Source: an uncultured Ignavibacteria bacterium (lineage in GTDB: Bacteria; Bacteroidota; Ignavibacteria; Tepidaquicellales; Tepidaquicellaceae). Taken from it: a stretch of 12,721 nucleotides of DNA. A model generated the notes under the pieces. The model was not told the DNA's origin. It saw only the letters and a list, made by a program, of their open reading frames with translations, and did not search any database. The DNA is taken from the NCBI GenBank assembly GCA_937974175.1, contig CALJIG010000066.1, positions 1 to 12,721 on the forward strand, in the 5' to 3' direction. Position numbers and translations under genes: made by a program. Position 1 is the first letter of the stretch; each line of letters opens with the position of its first letter. Positions 8,159-12,721 of this stretch are shown here, one piece after another.

Positions 8159-8306
8159 AAACTTTCAGGGGTAAAGATTAATTATAATTCATTCCAAATT
8201 AGGAACGAACTTTGGGATTAAATAAATCTTAAAGTTTATAGTATCGAATTATGTTAGTGGTATAGCGAAATACAAAAAGCATAAAAATTTTTCATCCACC
8301 AGGAAG

Positions 8307-8340
8307 AAAAAAATTTTTTACCGTTTTCGCCATCAACGGT
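8307..8340 (-). terminator. Possible second terminator hairpin
   Basis: On the minus strand ACCGTT (8340-8335) pairs perfectly with AACGGT (8325-8320) around a 9-base loop. Six A and then seven T follow (8319-8307). The T-run is separated from the stem by the A-run, so this is a weaker terminator than the one at 8436-8466. It could serve as backup or as part of a leader structure for the operon. Confidence 0.35.
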
Positions 8341-8349
8341 TGGTTGTTT

Positions 8350-8371
8350 ACTCCTCAAACTACTAAGGAGT
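8350..8371. repeat. Inverted repeat ACTCCT/AGGAGT
   Basis: ACTCCT at 8350-8355 and AGGAGT at 8366-8371 flank a 10-base loop. A competing pairing, CAAAC at 8356-8360 with GTTTG at 8380-8384, overlaps its loop. Two mutually exclusive pairings may be chance or a switching RNA element. No T-run is attached. Confidence 0.3.
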
Positions 8372-8435
8372 TGAAGTGTGTTTGAAAATTATTATTTTTT
8401 TCTATTTATGTCAAGTGGAAATTATATAATTTATT

Positions 8436-8466
8436 AAAAAATTATACTCACCTAATGGTAAGTATA
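8436..8466 (-). terminator. Rho-independent terminator of the KAP NTPase gene
   Basis: In the minus-strand RNA a 10-pair stem forms from UAUACU-U-ACC and GGU-G-AGUAUA, including one U-G wobble, with a 4-base AUUA loop (8466-8443). It is followed by AATTTTTT. It starts about 60 bases after the TAG at 8526. The wobble pair is a C/A mismatch on the plus strand, so the stem is better formed in the leftward transcript. This supports termination of the NTPase gene before the operon begins. Confidence 0.65.
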
Positions 8467-8525
8467 GTTTTTTATCAAAATTAGAAAAACGGTATAGTAT
8501 TTCTGACTTCAAGATCGTTTTTTCA

Positions 8526-11500
8526 CTAATCTACTCTATAACTAAAACCATTCTCTGAGGCTTTCTTTTTAATAGTACGGAATGAAAATCTGGAAATCAG
8601 ATCTCTATTTCTCTTAAAATCTTTCATCCTCAAATTAACACTTCCGCTCAAACACATTTTTATATTTTCTTTTACGGTTATGGGTAGGTCTGTCTTTTCT
8701 AAGAATTCAAGAAAATTAATATCATCAGAAGCCTTATCCAGCTTCTCAATCTTTTCAATAAAATCATGAGAATTTTCAAGGCAGCCGACTACTATAGCCA
8801 GCAATATCATTGCCGGAATAAAATCATCTTCGGAAAATATTTTCGTCCTTTTGAATCCTTTATGAGACTTTATAATCCTGTATATATTAATATAACGGTT
8901 AATAGTTCTGGGTGAGTGGCCAAATACTGATGATATCTCTTGCATAAATGCCAGTTCTTTCTTTGTAAATGAAACGTTTTTCATAATAGCCTGCATTACT
9001 TCCGGCTCAATTTCTTCTTCTTTGTCTTCTTCTACATTCTCTTTTTGTTGTTTTTTTCCTTCGCTTGAAGTTACTTTTTCTGTCATAGGTTTTATCTCCC
9101 TCTCTTTTTTCTCTTCACTTTTAAATATAGATTCATTTGATATTTTTTCTTCGTCAGAATGAGTTTTGGTGGTTTGAAAATCTGATTCTTCATAAGCACT
9201 TTCTGTATTATCATAATTGTTTTCATCTTCAGCATCGCCTTCGATAACATCATTGTTAGTGCTTATCTCAGGATTAATATTAGCAGGAATTGTTTCTTTG
9301 GTATCATCGGGCGCGTCAGTAATATCTTTTTCCTGAGTTTTTTGTTTCGTTTCTTGCTTTGTTTCCGTATCTGATTTTTCTTGTTCTTTTTCTTCTGTTT
9401 CAACCTTCTCCATTTCCTTTTTCAGGAGATAATCGATAAGGCTTTTTTTACCTTCAGGAGTAATAGGTTTTAACGCAAACGGAATCTGGAATATTTTTTC
9501 CAGATAATCATAAGAAGTAACTTCATTCCCGAACTGAACTTTGAACTTATCCTTTAATGAATTATCAAGCCAGCGAGGATCAACCCCTACAACTACTATA
9601 AATAAAGGAAAAGCAAGAAGCAGATGAATAGCCTCTAGCACTTTTACAACTATATCCTGCGGACACCGGTCCAGGTCGTCTATGTATAAAATTATGCGGT
9701 CAATTTTAAGATGCACTTCATAAGGATTTTGAAATTTCTTTTTTTCCTCACTGTTAAGTTCGTACTGCATGCGCAGAAGTTCATCAAGTCTGCTGAAATC
9801 TTTTCTTATCCATGATATGACTCCGAGTTGCTGAGTATAATTAGTATCTTTTGATTTGGAGTCTATAAAATCAAAAAGTTTTTTTCCGCTTTCGATATCA
9901 ATCAGCTCCTGCTCAATCCCTGCAATTTTTTTATTCAGATTAGAAATAGCAGCAGTAGAATTTTCCAGATCGCTTTTTAGCTTTATCAGCTCTGCATCTA
10001 TAGGTTCTGTGTCGATAGTTTTTATCACATTTTCCAGTTTCTCTTTTGCATCCTTTACATTCTTGAAAGCTTCTGCAACTCCGGTCATAACTTTCGAAAC
10101 AAAAATAATAAGAGCTGAGGACCACCAGGTAAACCACTCAAAATATATTTTCCAGCCGGATATTGAGAGTAAATCATGAAACTGAATTCCCCGGGTATTG
10201 CTGAATACGAACAGAATAAGCGAGAGTAGGAAAGCTATTAAACTTGCGGCTGCTACCTGCCATGAGAGCAGATTCAGGATTTGCCGTCCTATATATAAAA
10301 TCTTACCGGAGTCTTTTATTTTTTTTATATAACCTTCCAGCTCCGTTTTGCTTTTAACTATACCGACTATATTGGTATCAAGATCTTTTACATTCTCATT
10401 TGTAAAAAAGTTTTTTAAAATTTCTTTTGCATATTTTATCCCTGTTACTTTTGCGAGTCCGTCTTTTTCAATCTCTCTTTTACATGTCAGTTTTTTAAGT
10501 TCTTCATTCATTTTTGTTTCAGCTTCCTTTTGTTTTCCTGCAGTCTGCATTGCAATCTCAAGTTTTTCTATCTCAGATTTCTTATGCTCTTTTAAAGAGA
10601 ACTTTTTAAGGGAGTCAAATATTTCTGTAATAAGGCTTGCCCATAGATTTGCATCTGAGTAATGCCATGAGTTGAATTTTACCTGAACAATGTTTTCTAC
10701 ATATTTGCTTTCAGCAGGCTTTATAGCATTTATGTTTGCTGCTTTATCTTTTTCATATTTTTCTTTATTTATCTCATTCTCTTTTTTTGCTATTATTGAA
10801 AACTCATCTACCTTTACACATAATTTTTCCATAAAAAAACTTTTCCCTGTCCCCCAGTTCCCGAATAATCCTATTGCCAGAGGGGGATTAACGGCTTTCA
10901 TAGAAATCACATTAGCTAAGGAAAGAATATCATGTTTGAATCCGAGCTTATCCTGTGTCTTCGAATGATTGCCTTCAGCATTTACGGAAGTAACAACTAC
11001 GTCTCCCGTTTTTTCAGGATATTGCAGATCCGTATCACGAAATTTTTCATTTATTTCTTTTATATGAAGCAGAAAATCTTCAAACGAAATTTTACATACC
11101 TCTTCACCCTTGCCGGAATATTTTTTGTGAAAATCAGTTTCAAGGAAATCTTCAATAGAAATTCTCGCACAATTGGATAAATAGATTGAAGGTTTTTTAA
11201 CCTGTCCCGCTGCTCCTGCGCTCCCCTTTACACCAAAAGCTCGTATAAAATAATAATCCGTTCCTTCCTCAATCGTTAAAATTTTATCAAGAGACTTTAT
11301 TTTACGAAGAAGATCAGAATATACTAATTCATTTTTCTTTCTGAAGTTCTGGAACCATTCCAGCGAAGACATATCTTCATCCTGTTCTTCCCAAGCGCTT
11401 ATATTTGTTTTTAGAACCCAGTGGGAAAACTCCTCCGGCTCCTGCGGCGGTGGAGGATTTACAATCATATTATATTCCTCTTCATTTATCCGGAACAAAC

Positions 11501-12344
11501 TTTTTACAGGCGGATTTTCAAATGTTACAATTGAAGTAAGCTTAGACTGAAAATCTTCCAACAACAAAGGGACGGGTAAAATTTTATCGACTGTAAAACC
11601 TATGCTCATTTTTCTTTCAGGATTTTCATGCATTTCCGTATTTACTTTAAAAGTGCAGATGACTTCGTTCCTTTTTCCATCATCGGAGAATGAATAACCA
11701 AGAAGAACATCATTCTTTTTAACAGAAAAAAATAAATCATAATCGGGTCTTCGCATTCCGTCATCATACTCAACATTAAACCATGCCTGAATTCCGGGTG
11801 TTAAATCAGAAACATTCCAGTTAGTATAATTTAGTTTTATAAGCCAATGAGAAGGAATTTTTTGAGGGTCAAGGATTATATCGTAATCTTTTTCAGTGAT
11901 GGAAAATAAACGATGGTTTTCCTGAAATATTAAGTTTTGCTTTAAAGAAATATTATCTTTGAATTTTGTAAAAGGTATACCGGGGTCAAATATTTTTGTA
12001 ACTATAAATTGTATTTTTTCAGAATCCGGATCAGCTGTTTTTAAATCTTCAGTAATTATAAACTCACATCCCACTTCGCGAGAATTTTTGTAATAGTATC
12101 CAATTATTTTATCATCTTTTCTCACGGAAAGAAATGAATCATAGTCAGGTCTCCGTTTTCCTAATGAATCATGAGTATAAAATGACTTTTGTTCCCCTAG
12201 GCGCATATTTCGATTCTCATACCATTTATTATTTAATTTTAAAAACCAATATCCCGTAGAAGTCCCAGGTTCAGGAGAAGGTATAGGAGAAGGAAGTTTA
12301 ACATTACGGACCAGCTCAATATCTTTTGGTCTGGCAGTATACAA
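8526..12344 (-). CDS. KAP-family P-loop NTPase with N-terminal EVE-like repeats, membrane-anchored
   Basis: 1272 residues from a TTG that is only the first usable start after an in-frame TAG; homologous sequence continues upstream, so the true start is not here. Two EVE-like domains (about 31-160 and 165-298) begin 'YWFLKLN' and 'HWLIKLN', share 'RRPDYD', and end 'RLFSITEKDYDIIL' or 'LFRINEEEYNMIV', as in EVE/PUA-fold proteins that bind modified bases. A third start (HWVLKTN, 308) leads into a diverged region. The KAP core has Walker A GNWGTGKS at 495-502, the KAP-type FNSWHYSDANLW at 557-568, two membrane helices inside the ATPase domain (about 693-715 and 736-755), Walker B with IDDLDRCP at 888-895, and the conserved SPRTINR at 1144-1150. 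Coiled-coil-like segments flank the membrane helices. An acidic, low-complexity insert fills about 979-1115. KAP ATPases are membrane-associated; a defence role is inference. Confidence 0.88.
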   Translation of the reverse strand: MYTARPKDIELVRNVKLPSPIPSPEPGTSTGYWFLKLNNKWYENRNMRLGEQKSFYTHDSLGKRRPDYDSFLSVRKDDKIIGYYYKNSREVGCEFIITEDLKTADPDSEKIQFIVTKIFDPGIPFTKFKDNISLKQNLIFQENHRLFSITEKDYDIILDPQKIPSHWLIKLNYTNWNVSDLTPGIQAWFNVEYDDGMRRPDYDLFFSVKKNDVLLGYSFSDDGKRNEVICTFKVNTEMHENPERKMSIGFTVDKILPVPLLLEDFQSKLTSIVTFENPPVKSLFRINEEEYNMIVNPPPPQEPEEFSHWVLKTNISAWEEQDEDMSSLEWFQNFRKKNELVYSDLLRKIKSLDKILTIEEGTDYYFIRAFGVKGSAGAAGQVKKPSIYLSNCARISIEDFLETDFHKKYSGKGEEVCKISFEDFLLHIKEINEKFRDTDLQYPEKTGDVVVTSVNAEGNHSKTQDKLGFKHDILSLANVISMKAVNPPLAIGLFGNWGTGKSFFMEKLCVKVDEFSIIAKKENEINKEKYEKDKAANINAIKPAESKYVENIVQVKFNSWHYSDANLWASLITEIFDSLKKFSLKEHKKSEIEKLEIAMQTAGKQKEAETKMNEELKKLTCKREIEKDGLAKVTGIKYAKEILKNFFTNENVKDLDTNIVGIVKSKTELEGYIKKIKDSGKILYIGRQILNLLSWQVAAASLIAFLLSLILFVFSNTRGIQFHDLLSISGWKIYFEWFTWWSSALIIFVSKVMTGVAEAFKNVKDAKEKLENVIKTIDTEPIDAELIKLKSDLENSTAAISNLNKKIAGIEQELIDIESGKKLFDFIDSKSKDTNYTQQLGVISWIRKDFSRLDELLRMQYELNSEEKKKFQNPYEVHLKIDRIILYIDDLDRCPQDIVVKVLEAIHLLLAFPLFIVVVGVDPRWLDNSLKDKFKVQFGNEVTSYDYLEKIFQIPFALKPITPEGKKSLIDYLLKKEMEKVETEEKEQEKSDTETKQETKQKTQEKDITDAPDDTKETIPANINPEISTNNDVIEGDAEDENNYDNTESAYEESDFQTTKTHSDEEKISNESIFKSEEKKEREIKPMTEKVTSSEGKKQQKENVEEDKEEEIEPEVMQAIMKNVSFTKKELAFMQEISSVFGHSPRTINRYINIYRIIKSHKGFKRTKIFSEDDFIPAMILLAIVVGCLENSHDFIEKIEKLDKASDDINFLEFLEKTDLPITVKENIKMCLSGSVNLRMKDFKRNRDLISRFSFRTIKKKASENGFSYRVD

Positions 12345-12686
12345 ACGCTGAGCAGTGAAGTCAACTACAGTAGCTTTATTTAATGAGAAAACATTTCCTT
12401 TAATATCGGAAAAGGGAATAGGGGGATCAAATATTTCTCTTACTTTTAACTCAATTCTTTCACCGTTTACTTTACTATTGTGAACAGGCTGAACAACATC
12501 AAAAATACAAACAAAACCCGATACAGTTCCAAAAGCATACGCAATAATTATATCTCCCTTTTTTAGAGAGAAGAACGATTTGTATTCAGGCCTTTTTTCC
12601 TCACCGTAAGTATGTGTGTGAAAATATGCATCCGGATTTTTTTGAAATGCTTTTATGTCCCAGTTATCTGAATTAATTTTTAGCAG
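11451..12686 (-). repeat. Three consecutive EVE-like repeats in the NTPase frame
   Basis: Three copies of roughly 130 residues: one at 12686-12306 (114 residues upstream of the TTG plus the first residues after it), one at about 12254-11865 and one at about 11852-11451. Shared landmarks are 'LKIN/LKLN' with a nearby Trp, 'KRPEYKSFFSLKKGD' aligned to 'RRPDYDSFLSVRKDD' and 'RRPDYDLFFSVKKND', 'IFDPPIPF' aligned to 'IFDPGIPF', and a closing 'QRLYTARPKDIELV' aligned to 'HRLFSITEKDYDII'. The copies are diverged at DNA level, so this is protein-level repetition. The layout matches EVE domains such as THYN1 by remembered sequence; a profile search would settle it. Confidence 0.7.
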
Positions 12687-12721
12687 CTAGTTTCCGTTGG
12701 AGATAATATGAAGAGTTTCCG
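12345..12721 (-). pseudogene. Broken 5' part of the NTPase gene: first EVE-like repeat with in-frame TAG
   Basis: The frame of the NTPase gene stays open upstream of the TTG at 12344 for 114 codons, without any ATG, GTG or TTG. It encodes a full EVE-like repeat beginning LLKINSDNWDIKAF and running through IFDPPIPFSDIKGNVFSL. It is stopped by TAG at 12689-12687. Further upstream the same frame reads ETLHIISNGN to the window edge. The stop sits where the sister repeats have Trp (YW-FLKLN, HW-LIKLN, HW-VLKTN). TGG to TAG is a single G-to-A change. Hence either the gene is disrupted, the base is a sequencing error, or translation starts at a rare codon such as CTG at 12686. No Shine-Dalgarno-like sequence precedes the TTG. 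Confidence 0.65.

Larger units (their letters stand above)
8159..8525. other. Non-coding, hairpin-rich region between the NTPase gene and the operon
   Basis: No ORF longer than about 15 codons is seen on either strand. The region must hold the end of the leftward NTPase transcript and probably the promoter of the seven-gene operon. Three inverted repeats follow one another: 8443-8466, 8350-8371 and 8320-8340. On the minus strand a weak sigma70-like pair, TTGTAT at 8275-8270 and CATAAT at 8253-8248 with a 16-base spacer, lies about 90 bases before the first start. I do not see a convincing Bacteroidota-type TAnnTTTG box there. The stacked hairpins could also mark a small structured RNA or leader. 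Confidence 0.5.

Noticed and set aside
8248..8275. Sigma70-like promoter TTGTAT-16-CATAAT on the minus strand
   Set aside because: Only a weak match, and the likely phylum uses a different promoter consensus; mentioned in the intergenic entry but not listed as a feature.
8293..8333. Tiny minus-strand ORFs of about 13 codons starting at 8333 and 8295
   Set aside because: Too short, no ribosome-binding signal, overlapping the hairpin and homopolymer runs; not separable from chance.
9940..10137. 65-residue minus-strand frame inside the NTPase gene
   Set aside because: It is an overlapping shifted frame, rich in Cys, Tyr and Arg, within the clearly coding KAP core; the main frame shows the membrane helices and coiled coil here.
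773..11180. Plus-strand open frames (for example near 773-1027, 2381-2650, 4115-4429, 9856-10179, 10348-10662, 10690-10968)
   Set aside because: They lie antisense to well-supported genes, have no recognisable domains, and show Ser/Leu/Phe-rich composition typical of the reverse reading of Lys/Glu-rich proteins.
12342..12344. TTG as the true start of the KAP NTPase
   Set aside because: Clear homology to the repeat units continues in frame for 114 codons upstream, and no ribosome-binding-like sequence precedes it. The boundary is used only because the frame is stopped further upstream.
12687..12689. TAG reassigned to an amino acid
   Set aside because: The same gene ends with TAG at 8528-8526, just before a terminator, so TAG acts as a normal stop; TGA is also used as a stop by two genes.

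Overview
The window is AT-rich, and every convincing gene lies on the minus strand, so transcription runs from high to low coordinates. Starts are preceded by A/T-rich leaders with no clear Shine-Dalgarno. TAA, TGA and TAG are all used as stops. This fits Bacteroidota or a neighbouring phylum such as Ignavibacteriota, but the assignment is inference from composition and leader style only. I saw no tRNA, rRNA, CRISPR array, transposase or integrase.

Right part (8526-12721): a very large KAP-family P-loop NTPase. Its N-terminus carries repeated domains that read as EVE-like (PUA-fold, modified-base-binding type). The ATPase core has a Walker A, a Walker B, two internal membrane helices and a long acidic insertion. 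The reading frame clearly continues upstream of the TTG at 12344 through another complete EVE-like repeat. It is then broken by an in-frame TAG at 12687-12689, exactly where the sister repeats have a conserved tryptophan. A hairpin with a T-run about 60 bases after the stop looks like its terminator.

Middle (8159-8525): a 367-base non-coding stretch with several hairpins, which separates the NTPase gene from a seven-gene block.

Left part (289-8158): seven co-directional genes with gaps of 12-61 bases, probably one operon. In transcription order they are a small two-helix membrane protein, an M19-type (renal dipeptidase-like) metallohydrolase, a calcineurin-like metallophosphoesterase, a multi-helix membrane protein with a C-terminal beta-rich domain, a GH25 muramidase, a right-handed beta-helix protein, and a patatin-like lipase with an internal membrane hairpin. 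None of the five enzyme or fibre genes starts with a recognisable signal peptide. Together the enzymes could attack membrane lipid, phosphoesters, peptidoglycan glycan and small peptides.

An inferred reading is an envelope-lysis, effector or defence cassette beside a putative nucleic-acid-sensing, membrane-anchored NTPase. The physical association is visible in the sequence; the functional link is not proven. Similar hairpin elements lie at the left edge of the window (1-33) and between the NTPase and the operon (8443-8475), so they bracket the seven-gene block.
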